Part shown: positions 35,074 to 42,410 of the stretch, in pieces
How the letters are laid out: every line of letters begins with the position of its first letter
Position numbering within the stretch: the first letter of the stretch is position 1
Source of the DNA: Fen-1273 sp963837815
GTDB lineage: Bacteria; Bacteroidota; Ignavibacteria; UBA10030; UBA6906
Direction of reading: 5' to 3'
Length of the DNA stretch: 64,000 bases
NCBI GenBank assembly: GCA_963837815.1
Contig: CAWIOS010000022.1
Span: forward strand, 3,494 to 67,493
Translations under genes and position numbers: made by a program
The notes under the pieces: model-generated
Told to the model about the DNA's origin: nothing
The model's input: only the letters and a program-made list of their open reading frames with translations
Database searches by the model: none

Positions 35074-35835
35074 TTGACTCACAGTGGAAGCACGCTGGAT
35101 TCATTACAATATCCCCGTGTCCGTGCGGTTGGATGCGGTGCAGCCTACATCCGGAGATCCATTGTGAACACCGAAGAAGATGACCTCGAGGGGCTTACCC
35201 CTGCAGAGTCATTCCGTCGTGCAAAGGTCGATCATTTCCTCCAGCATGTGCGGGACTACGTCGAGATGGGCCGGTACCTTGCCGGACTCAAAACGCTCGA
35301 CACGGTCTTCGGTCTCGATTCTTCGAATGAAGAGGGGAGGGTTCTCAAGGGGACAATCGACGATCTCATTGCGCACATACTGAAGCGGACGACGAACGGA
35401 AAAGGAGAGAACGTCGCGGAAGGGCGTCCCCGCCCGCGCAGGTCGGATCTCGTGATGATCGTCGACCAGGATGAACGTCTCCTCACGTCACTCACGGGGA
35501 CGCTCCGGCGTTACGGTTTTATGGCGATCGGGGCTTCGAGTTACGAAGAGGCCCTTGAGACATATGCGACGTTCAGGCCCGAGGTCGTGATATCCGAGGT
35601 GAATTTTGAAACCGGGCCGAAAGGATTCGACCTCTATCTCTGGCTGAAAACGAACGCCGGGAACCAGGATGTCCCGTTCCTGTTTCTGGCGACGCGCATC
35701 GACCGCGAGACGCTGATCGCCGGGAAACGCTTCGGCGTCGATGACCTGATCATGAAACCCGTCGACGACGATGTCGTGATCGCCTCCGTCATCAACTGCA
35801 TCTCCCGCAGGAAATCGGCTCAATTGCGGACCTGA
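35074..35835 (+). CDS. Degenerate response-regulator receiver protein (Asp-to-Glu)
   Basis: 253 residues from the TTG at 35074, which has the long GGAGGTGAT ribosome site; a GTG at 35164 (GGAG upstream) would give 223. Residues about 45-110 form a helical region (KVDHFLQHVRDYVEMGRYLAGLK), then a linker and a receiver-like domain from about 130. The phospho-acceptor position reads VISEVNF, with Glu in place of Asp, and the acidic pair reads VDQDE, while the switch Thr (LATRID) and Lys (MKPVDD) remain. It is therefore probably not phosphorylated normally and may be locked on. The output is unknown. Confidence 0.75.
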   Translation: MTHSGSTLDSLQYPRVRAVGCGAAYIRRSIVNTEEDDLEGLTPAESFRRAKVDHFLQHVRDYVEMGRYLAGLKTLDTVFGLDSSNEEGRVLKGTIDDLIAHILKRTTNGKGENVAEGRPRPRRSDLVMIVDQDERLLTSLTGTLRRYGFMAIGASSYEEALETYATFRPEVVISEVNFETGPKGFDLYLWLKTNAGNQDVPFLFLATRIDRETLIAGKRFGVDDLIMKPVDDDVVIASVINCISRRKSAQLRT

Positions 35836-35864
35836 GGCGCATCGGCGCCCCGTTTCTTGATTTT
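35836..35864 (+). terminator. Possible weak terminator after the degenerate receiver gene
   Basis: GGCGC-ATCG-GCGCC (35836-35849) begins at the base after the stop codon and is followed by CCGTTTCTTGATTTT. The stem is only five pairs and the T tract is interrupted, so termination would be weak at best. Confidence 0.3.
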
Positions 35865-35915
35865 CCATCCCCTTCTCCGTACCTTCTGCCGCACAGTCAG
35901 GTCCCGCGTTAACCA

Positions 35916-36560
35916 ATGACAGAGCTCGTCGTCAACGAGATTTTCCACAGCATACAGGGGGAATCCAGCCACACGGGGCGGCCCTGCGTCTTTGTACGTC
36001 TGACGTACTGTAACCTCCGCTGCACCTGGTGCGACACGGCCTACGCGTTTGAAGAGGGGACTCCCATGTCCCTGGATGCGATCCTCTCCCGGGTTGCGTC
36101 GTTCGGCTGCTCCCTCGTGGAAATCACCGGCGGCGAGCCTCTCCTTCAGGAAGGTGTGCACTCCCTGTTCACTGCCCTCTGCGACGCGGGGTACGAGGTC
36201 CTCGTCGAGACATCGGGGAGCATTGACATCACACCCCTCGACCGCAGGGTAAAAAGGATCGTCGATTTTAAATGTCCCGGAAGCGGGATGATGAGGAAGA
36301 ACCTCTGGGCGAACGTCGCGGCGCTCACCCCGCTCGACGAGGTGAAGTTCGTCATACGCGACAGGGACGATTTCGACTGGGCGGCCGCACGGATCCGTGA
36401 ACACGTGATCGACGCCCGGTGCACGGTCCTGATGTCCGTCGTCTTCGGCGAGCTCGAGCCGGTCGACCTTGCCCGCTGGATTCTCGATGCGGGGATCAAC
36501 GCGCGATTTCAGCTTCAGGCCCACAAGTACATCTGGGAACCCTCTGCCAGGGGGGTGTGA
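35916..36560 (+). CDS. queE: 7-carboxy-7-deazaguanine synthase
   Basis: 214 residues, radical SAM enzyme converting 6-carboxytetrahydropterin to CDG in queuosine/preQ0 synthesis. The CxxxCxxC cluster motif appears as CNLRCTWCDT, preceded by NEIFHSIQGESSHTGRP and followed by EITGGEPLLQ (SAM-binding GGEP). It starts at the ATG after GTTAACCA and shares one base with queC (TGATG). No queD or folE is in this window, so the pathway is completed elsewhere. Confidence 0.95.
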   Translation: MTELVVNEIFHSIQGESSHTGRPCVFVRLTYCNLRCTWCDTAYAFEEGTPMSLDAILSRVASFGCSLVEITGGEPLLQEGVHSLFTALCDAGYEVLVETSGSIDITPLDRRVKRIVDFKCPGSGMMRKNLWANVAALTPLDEVKFVIRDRDDFDWAAARIREHVIDARCTVLMSVVFGELEPVDLARWILDAGINARFQLQAHKYIWEPSARGV

Positions 36561-37246
36561 TGGGAGGAACGCGGGCGGTCGTGCTGGCGAGCGGGGGGAT
36601 GGACAGTTGCGTCACGGTGGCGATCGCCCGCCAGACACATGACGCAGCACTGCTCCACTGCACGTACGGGCAGCGGACCGCTTCCCGCGAACTCCGTTCA
36701 TTCCATTCCATCGCAGACCACTACGGCATCCGGGACCGCCTCGTCGTTTCCATGGAGCATCTGGGGAAGATCGGCGGATCAAGTCTCACCGACCCATCCA
36801 TGCCGGTGCGCAAAGCGGACCTCAGCGCGAAAGGAATCCCGTCCTCCTACGTCCCTTTTCGCAACGCCAACATGCTCGCGGCGGCGGTGAGCTGGGCGGA
36901 AGTTCTCGGAGCCCACGCGGTGTTCGTTGGCGCGGTCGAGGAAGACTCCTCGGGATACCCTGACTGCAGAAGAGAGTTTTATGACGCGTTCGAAGCGGCG
37001 GTCCGGTCCGGCACGAAACCCGGTTCGGACATCATGATCGTCACCCCGGTCATCAGGATGAAGAAGAGCGACATCGTTCGTGCCGGGATCGACCTGGGTG
37101 CGCCGCTGCATCTCACGTGGTCCTGTTATCAGCGTGAAGACGTTGCCTGCGGCGTCTGCGACAGCTGCGCCCTCCGCCTTCGGGGATTCCGCAGCGCCGG
37201 TGCCGAAGACCCGATACCGTACGAGGTCCGGCCCGACTACGCATGA
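36560..37246 (+). CDS. queC: 7-cyano-7-deazaguanine synthase
   Basis: 228 residues. An ATP-dependent enzyme turning CDG into preQ0. The PP-loop is VVLASGGMDSCVTVAIA; YGQRTASRE and PFRNANMLAAA lie in the active site. The C-terminal zinc site is SCYQREDVACGVCDSCALR with four cysteines. The family more often has SGGLDS; here it is SGGMDS, a conservative change. The start overlaps the queE stop by one base and the end is followed closely by fumarase, so all three are likely co-transcribed. Confidence 0.95.
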   Translation: MGGTRAVVLASGGMDSCVTVAIARQTHDAALLHCTYGQRTASRELRSFHSIADHYGIRDRLVVSMEHLGKIGGSSLTDPSMPVRKADLSAKGIPSSYVPFRNANMLAAAVSWAEVLGAHAVFVGAVEEDSSGYPDCRREFYDAFEAAVRSGTKPGSDIMIVTPVIRMKKSDIVRAGIDLGAPLHLTWSCYQREDVACGVCDSCALRLRGFRSAGAEDPIPYEVRPDYA

Positions 37247-37290
37247 AGCGAAGCCGCGCATTCCCCGTCTTATCCAGAAGGGAGAACCCG

Positions 37291-38814
37291 ATGCAGCACC
37301 TCAAAGAAAGTCTTGCAAAGCTCGTCCTTGAAACTTCAACGAATCTTCCCCCCGACGTCAGGCGCGCGCTCGGCACCGCGATGAAAGCGGAGACGCCCGC
37401 GACGCAGTCCGCGCTTGCGCTTGACACGATTGCCATAAACGTCGACATGGCCTGTGACGGGGCCGCCCCCATCTGCCAGGATACCGGCATGCCGACGTTT
37501 GAAATCAGGACGCCGGTCGGGACGAACCAGATTGAAATTGCCCGCATCATACGCGAAGTGATCGTCGAGGCCACGAAGACGGGTACGCTCCGCCCGAACC
37601 AGGTGGATTCTCTCACCGGGAAAAACAGCGGGAACAACCTGGGAGATGGGACCCCGGTCATCCACTTTGAGCAGTGGGAGGAGGACGACGTCGAAGTGCG
37701 TCTCATTCTCAAGGGGGGGGGATGCGAGAACAAGAACATCCAGTACTCCGTCCCCTGTGAGCTGCCGGGTCTCGGCAGGGCCGACAGGAACATCGACGGC
37801 GTGCGGAAGTGCATACTGCACGCGGTGCACCAGGCGCAGGGACACGGGTGCAGCGTCGGGGCGATCGGCGTGGCGATCGGCGGCGACCGGGCATCGGGGT
37901 ACCATTACGCGAAACAGCAGCTCTTCCGCACGCTCGACGACATCAACCCGAATCCCGAGCTGGCGAGGCTCGAGTCCTACATCATGCAGAACGCGAACAA
38001 GCTCGGGATCGGCACGATGGGTTTCGGCGGTGCGGTCACGCTGATCGGGTGTAAAATCGGCGCGTATCACCGCCTCCCGGCCAGTTTCTTCGTCTCCGTG
38101 GCATACGATTGCTGGGCGTTCCGGCGGCTCGGCGTGATCCTTGATTCCCGTACGGGCGACATTCGGCGGTGGCTCTACAGGGATGACACACCCGCGGCGC
38201 ACATGGCGCGTTCGCAGGGACTCCCTCTCACGGGACGCGAGGTCCGCCTGACCGCGCCCCTTTCCGAGGAACAGGTCCGTTCCCTCAACGTGGGGGACGT
38301 TGTCCTTCTCAGCGGACCCATGCATACCGGCCGCGACACGATACACCATTACCTGATGACCCACGAGCCTCCCGTCGACCTGAAAGGGGCGCTCCTGTAC
38401 CACTGCGGCCCGGTCTCGCTCAAGAGGGGGGACGCTTGGTTCATGAACGCTGCGGGTCCCACGACGAGCAGCCGTGAGGAGCCGTACCAGGCGGATGTGA
38501 TACGGAAATGCGGCATACGTGCCGTGATCGGGAAAGGGGGGATGGGGGCCAAGACACTCGCCGCGTTGAAGGAGTTCGGAGCGGTCTACCTCAACGCCAT
38601 CGGCGGCGCCGCCCAGTATTACGCAAAATGCATAACGGAGGTCGAGGGGGTCGACTTCCTCGAATTCGGCGTCCCGGAGGCAATGTGGCATATCCGCGTG
38701 AAGGACTTTCCCGCCATCGTGACGATGGATGCGAACGGGAACAGCCTTCATGCGGACGTGGAGAAGGCATCGGCGCAGGAGCTTGCCAGATTTGCAGCTC
38801 CGGCTTCTCTCTGA
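37291..38814 (+). CDS. Class I fumarate hydratase (fused alpha and beta domains)
   Basis: 507 residues joining the TtdA-like alpha domain (about 1-280) and the TtdB-like beta domain (about 300-500), as in FumA/FumB. The oxygen-sensitive [4Fe-4S] cysteines are in PICQDTGMP, KGGGCENKN and HGCSVGAIG regions. GPMHTGRDTIHHYL and CGPVSLKRGDAW mark the beta part, with GKGGMGAKTLAALKE near the end. It hydrates fumarate to malate in the TCA cycle or its reductive branch. ATG 37291 follows AAGGGAGAA; an alternative ATG at 37243 overlaps the queC stop (ATGA) and adds 16 residues. Confidence 0.93.
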   Translation: MQHLKESLAKLVLETSTNLPPDVRRALGTAMKAETPATQSALALDTIAINVDMACDGAAPICQDTGMPTFEIRTPVGTNQIEIARIIREVIVEATKTGTLRPNQVDSLTGKNSGNNLGDGTPVIHFEQWEEDDVEVRLILKGGGCENKNIQYSVPCELPGLGRADRNIDGVRKCILHAVHQAQGHGCSVGAIGVAIGGDRASGYHYAKQQLFRTLDDINPNPELARLESYIMQNANKLGIGTMGFGGAVTLIGCKIGAYHRLPASFFVSVAYDCWAFRRLGVILDSRTGDIRRWLYRDDTPAAHMARSQGLPLTGREVRLTAPLSEEQVRSLNVGDVVLLSGPMHTGRDTIHHYLMTHEPPVDLKGALLYHCGPVSLKRGDAWFMNAAGPTTSSREEPYQADVIRKCGIRAVIGKGGMGAKTLAALKEFGAVYLNAIGGAAQYYAKCITEVEGVDFLEFGVPEAMWHIRVKDFPAIVTMDANGNSLHADVEKASAQELARFAAPASL

Positions 38815-38838
38815 ACTCCAACCACACGGAGGCTTCCC

Positions 38839-40551
38839 ATGGCACTTCAGGTTTCCCTGAACGTCGTCCCTTCCGTCACATCGGTCCAGGACATGATCCT
38901 GCGATCGGCGAGAGTCTACGGGGAGAAGATCGCCCTCGAAGATCTGAAGGAATACCCGATCCCGCGGCTCACGTACTCCGCCCTCCTCAGGAACATACTC
39001 AAGTTTGGCGTCGCCCTCAGGGCCATGGGGATCAAGGAGCGGAGCCACGTCGCCGTGATAGGGGAGAACAGGGTGCAGTGGTCCCTCGCCTACCTGACGT
39101 CGATGTGCTTCAATTACGTCGTCGTCCCCGTCGACAGGGCCCTGATGTCGAATGAAATCCTCAACATCCTGCACGAATCGGACGCCTCGGCGGTGATTTA
39201 TTCGGACGCATACGAGCCGCTCCTGAGGGAGAGCCGGGCGTCGATGAAGAACCTGAAGTTCTACATAAACATGGACATCCCGTCGAGAAAAGAGAAGGCC
39301 TTCTCGATGGTGGAGCTCGTGGAGCGGAGCCCGGGGTGCTCGCCGGAACAGCTCCCGAGGATCAACCCGGAGGAACTTGCGGAGATCATATTCACGTCGG
39401 GGTCCCTGGGGCGCGCAAAGGGGGTCATGCTCAGCCAGCTGAACCTTGCGGAAAACCTGATGGCGATGACGAAGATGATCCGGATAACGTCCGAAGACCG
39501 GTTCCTCGGCGTGCTTCCGATTCACCACACGTACGCCTGCACGTGCGGGTTTCTCTGTCCGATGTTCATGGGTTCTTCCGTCCATTTTGCGCAGTCGCTC
39601 AAGACCATTGTCGATGACCTGCAGACGGTCCACGCGACGATACTCCTGAGCGTGCCTCTCATGTACGACAAGATGTTCAAGGCCGTCTACAAAACAATAC
39701 AGCAGAAGAAACTCACGTCAATAATCGTCGGTCCGCTCATCAAAGCCGGCACGGTTGCGGAAAAATTCGGGTGGAAGAGTTTCCGGCGTACCGTCTTCAG
39801 CGAGATTCACGAAAAGTTCGGCGGGTCGATTCGGCTGTTCATCGCCGGGGGAGCCGCGCAGGATCCCCTTGTCGCGAAAGGGCTGCGCGAATTCGGCTTC
39901 CGTTTTGTCCAGGGATACGGCCTGACTGAAACGGCCCCCATCCTGACGCTGAACCGGATTGAAGACTTCAGGGACGATTCCGCCGGCATCCCGCTGCCCG
40001 GCGTCACGCTCCGGATCGCGGATCCGGACCACGCGGGCATCGGTGAAATCTGGTGCCGGGGAAAGAACGTGATGCTCGGGTACTACAAGAACGAGGAGGC
40101 TACACGGGGGGTGTTCGAGGACGGCTGGTTCAAGACGGGCGATCTCGGGCGCATTGACGATGACGGGTTCCTGCATATCATGGGGAGGATGAAAAACGTC
40201 ATCATCTCCAAGAGCGGCGAGAACGTCTACCCCGAAGAGCTCGAGGATCTTCTCAATCGCAGTCCCTTTGTCATGGAGTCGCTCGTCTATGGCGAGGACG
40301 ACCCCAAGCAGGGGGAGATCATCGCCGCGCAGGTTGTCGTGGACGCGGGCGCGTTCATCGAGCTGGCGGAAACACGGGGAAAGGAGATCACCCCCGATCT
40401 CATGAAGTCCGTGATCGGTGAGGAGATCGCTGTTGTGAACAGGGAGGTCGCCCCGTTCAAGCAGATCAGGAAATTCTACATCCGGGACCGCGAATTCGAA
40501 AAAACGACGACGCAGAAGGTGAAACGGTTCCTGGCGCAGAAGAAAAACTGA
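38839..40551 (+). CDS. AMP-forming acyl-CoA synthetase (long-chain fatty acid ligase type)
   Basis: 570 residues of the ANL superfamily, activating a fatty acid to acyl-AMP and then acyl-CoA. Motifs: the phosphate loop IIFTSGSLGRAKGVMLS (a variant of TSGTTGxPKG), FVQGYGLTETAPILTL, WFKTGDLGRIDDDGFL, and IISKSGENVYPEELE with the C-terminal catalytic Lys region TTQKVKRFL. GSLGRA in the loop departs from the common GTTGxP but keeps Thr/Ser and Lys. It has no signal peptide. It follows fumarase by 24 bases. Chain-length preference cannot be judged. Confidence 0.9.
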   Translation: MALQVSLNVVPSVTSVQDMILRSARVYGEKIALEDLKEYPIPRLTYSALLRNILKFGVALRAMGIKERSHVAVIGENRVQWSLAYLTSMCFNYVVVPVDRALMSNEILNILHESDASAVIYSDAYEPLLRESRASMKNLKFYINMDIPSRKEKAFSMVELVERSPGCSPEQLPRINPEELAEIIFTSGSLGRAKGVMLSQLNLAENLMAMTKMIRITSEDRFLGVLPIHHTYACTCGFLCPMFMGSSVHFAQSLKTIVDDLQTVHATILLSVPLMYDKMFKAVYKTIQQKKLTSIIVGPLIKAGTVAEKFGWKSFRRTVFSEIHEKFGGSIRLFIAGGAAQDPLVAKGLREFGFRFVQGYGLTETAPILTLNRIEDFRDDSAGIPLPGVTLRIADPDHAGIGEIWCRGKNVMLGYYKNEEATRGVFEDGWFKTGDLGRIDDDGFLHIMGRMKNVIISKSGENVYPEELEDLLNRSPFVMESLVYGEDDPKQGEIIAAQVVVDAGAFIELAETRGKEITPDLMKSVIGEEIAVVNREVAPFKQIRKFYIRDREFEKTTTQKVKRFLAQKKN

Positions 40552-40591
40552 AGGGGCGTGCCGTCACGGCGCGCCCGGGAAGGAGCGGACG

Positions 40592-40816
40592 TTGGATCTT
40601 GTCCTCGTAAAGAATTTTCCCGACCGGATGTACGCGGAGAGGGCACGGCAGACCCTCGACGCAGAAGGGATTCCCTCGATAATACAGTCCATCGATGCCG
40701 GGTTCCTGGGTGCGGGGGGAGCCATCGCGCTTCCGCAGGGGGCGGACCTCTACGTCGCGCAGGAATTTTCCGACAGGGCCCGTGATCTCCTCAACGACGT
40801 CTTTGACGGGATCTGA
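40592..40816 (+). CDS. Small DUF2007-like protein
   Basis: 74 residues starting at TTG behind AAGGAGCGG. The pattern VLVKNFPDRMYAERARQTLDAEGIPSII then a loop, LYVAQEFSDRARDLL, fits DUF2007, a small ferredoxin-like alpha/beta domain (sometimes called putative signal-transducing protein, related to PII-like folds). The function is not known. It sits 40 bases after the acyl-CoA ligase and 73 before the FKBP gene. Confidence 0.75.
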   Translation: MDLVLVKNFPDRMYAERARQTLDAEGIPSIIQSIDAGFLGAGGAIALPQGADLYVAQEFSDRARDLLNDVFDGI

Positions 40817-40889
40817 AATTCGCGTTGCTTCTCTGCGCCCGGGTCCGTACATTGAAAGATTCCATTTCCTCTATCGAAAGGACCCACTC

Positions 40890-41585
40890 ATGCATCGTTT
40901 CTGGATAGCCGCCGTCGCGTTTGCCCTTCTCGGATGTCAGACGACGGGCGACAAGAAAGTGAAGCTCGAGACGCAGAAAGACAAGCTCAGCTACAGCATC
41001 GGCCTGAACGTCGGGCACAATCTCGGTCGCGATTCCATCGCCATCAACCCGGATGCATTCCTCCGCGGTCTCCTCGACGCGGGTCTCGACTCCGCGTCGC
41101 ACCTGATGAGCGATGCCGAGTGCCAGGAAGTCATCATGCGGTTTCAGACGGAACAGAGGGGAAAACTCGAGGAAGGTGCAAAGGTGGCCGGAGAAAAGAA
41201 CAGAAAAGAAGGGGAAGCATTCCTCGAGATGAACAAGAAACAGCCCGGGGTTATCACGCTCCCGAGCGGGCTGCAGTACAAGGTCCTCGTCCAGGGAAAA
41301 GGAAAAACGCCGAAACTCAGCTCGACGGTGACGACCCAGTACAGCGGCAAGCTCCTTGACGGGACGGAGTTCGACAGCTCGTACAAGAGGGGCGAGGCTG
41401 CGACGTTCCCGGTGTCGGGCGTGATCAAGGGATGGACCGAAGCGCTCCAGCTCATGAAGGAAGGCTCGAAGTGGGAGCTCTACGTTCCTTCGGATCTCGC
41501 CTATGGCCCGGCGGGGACGGGCGGAGGGGCGATCCCGCCGAACGCCACGCTGATATTCCAGGTCGAGCTGATCTCTGTGAAGTAG
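40890..41585 (+). CDS. Lipoprotein FKBP-type peptidyl-prolyl cis-trans isomerase (FkpA/Mip-like)
   Basis: 231 residues. Lipoprotein signal peptide with lipobox LLGC (C16). The N-terminal helical dimerisation region (about 30-115, KDKLSYSIGLNVGHNLG) is as in Mip/FkpA. The FKBP domain (about 125-231) shows LPSGLQYKVL, YSGKLLDGTEFDSSYKRG, FPVSGVIKGWTEALQLMKEG and the IPPNATLIFQVEL active-site pocket. It folds periplasmic or outer-membrane proteins. The ATG at 40890 sits right at the signal peptide. GAGGGG-GATCT-CCCCTC begins at its stop as a short hairpin. Confidence 0.93.
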   Translation: MHRFWIAAVAFALLGCQTTGDKKVKLETQKDKLSYSIGLNVGHNLGRDSIAINPDAFLRGLLDAGLDSASHLMSDAECQEVIMRFQTEQRGKLEEGAKVAGEKNRKEGEAFLEMNKKQPGVITLPSGLQYKVLVQGKGKTPKLSSTVTTQYSGKLLDGTEFDSSYKRGEAATFPVSGVIKGWTEALQLMKEGSKWELYVPSDLAYGPAGTGGGAIPPNATLIFQVELISVK

Positions 41586-41617
41586 AGGGGGATCTCCCCT
41601 CGACGTGATGCGCTGCG

Positions 41618-41830
41618 ATGCCGGATCCCGGACAACTTCCGTATCTCCTGCGGCTTCCTGACGACGACTCCCCGGAAGTCCGGGGAGCCGTTCTCGAGCA
41701 GTTCGAAGCGTTCGGCGACTCGCTCGAGGACCACCTGTGCGGCCTCTCGCTCCCCGGGGCGGCAGGCCTCATCCAGGGACTCCTCAGGGAGGGGCGCCGG
41801 AGACGGCTCGCCGGCGGCGGCGTTTCATGA
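41618..41830 (+). pseudogene. Remnant of a SirB1/transglutaminase-like protein (N-terminal HEAT repeat only)
   Basis: 70 residues: LPYLLRLPDDDSPEVRGAVLEQFEAFG reads as a HEAT repeat like the start of SirB1-type transglutaminase-like proteins, and LLREGRRRRLA resembles the helix that normally precedes the W-containing core. Translation stops right there, and neither other frame restores the family before ferritin begins 46 bases on. It may be a decayed gene or a real small protein. The family link is from memory and moderate. Confidence 0.4.
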
Positions 41831-41876
41831 ACTCTCACCTCATTTTTTCCGGGAACCAAAGGAAGGAACGACCCCC

Positions 41877-42371
41877 ATGCTCAGCAAACAGATGCAGGAT
41901 GCGTTGAACGAGCAGATCAGGCACGAGATCAACTCCGCGTATCTCTACCTTGCGATGTCCATGCACACGTCGTCTGCGGGTCTCCAGGGATTCGCCGTCT
42001 GGCTGCGCCTGCAGTGGCAGGAAGAGCTCGGCCATGCGATGAAGCTCGCGGAGATCATGCACGACAGGGGAGGGCGTGTCGTCCTCCAGGCGGTGGACAA
42101 GCCCCCCGCGGAGTTCACATCGCCCGTGGAGATCTTTCGGCAGGTCCTTGCGCACGAGCAGAAGGTGACCGCGCTCATCAACAAGCTGTATGAGACCGCC
42201 CTCCGGGAAAACGACTACGCAACGCAGGTCGAGGTCCAATGGTTCATCAAAGAGCAGATCGAGGAGGAGAAGAACGCCTCGACGATTCTTGATCAGCTCA
42301 GGATGGCGGGTGACAGCGGCGCGCCGCTGATGATGATCGACCGCGCGCTGGCCGCCAGGGCCGCAAAGTAG
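41877..42371 (+). CDS. ftnA: Ferritin (non-heme, bacterial FtnA type)
   Basis: 164 residues forming a four-helix bundle plus a short fifth helix. Ferroxidase ligands are in helix A (HEINSAYLYLAMS, Glu), helix B (WQEELGHAMKLAEI, Glu and His), and helix C/D (Glu in HEQKV; Gln/Glu in WFIKEQIEEEK). It assembles into a 24-mer storing iron. There are no Met residues for a heme-binding bacterioferritin site. AAAGGAAGG precedes the ATG. It converges on the M1 peptidase gene with only 39 bases between the stops. Confidence 0.95.
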   Translation: MLSKQMQDALNEQIRHEINSAYLYLAMSMHTSSAGLQGFAVWLRLQWQEELGHAMKLAEIMHDRGGRVVLQAVDKPPAEFTSPVEIFRQVLAHEQKVTALINKLYETALRENDYATQVEVQWFIKEQIEEEKNASTILDQLRMAGDSGAPLMMIDRALAARAAK

Positions 42372-42410
42372 ATTCTCCCTGCCCCTCCCCGGCTGTGGGG
42401 ACAAATGGCA

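Noticed and set aside
35074..35110. TTGACT...TACAAT as a promoter for the degenerate receiver gene
   Set aside because: The spacing is 25 bases, too wide for a sigma-70 promoter, and TTGACT overlaps the better-supported TTG start codon.
37336..39633. Minus-strand open frame of 765 codons opposite fumarase and acyl-CoA ligase
   Set aside because: A shadow of clear genes, rich in Arg, His and Asp, with no hydrophobic core or motif.
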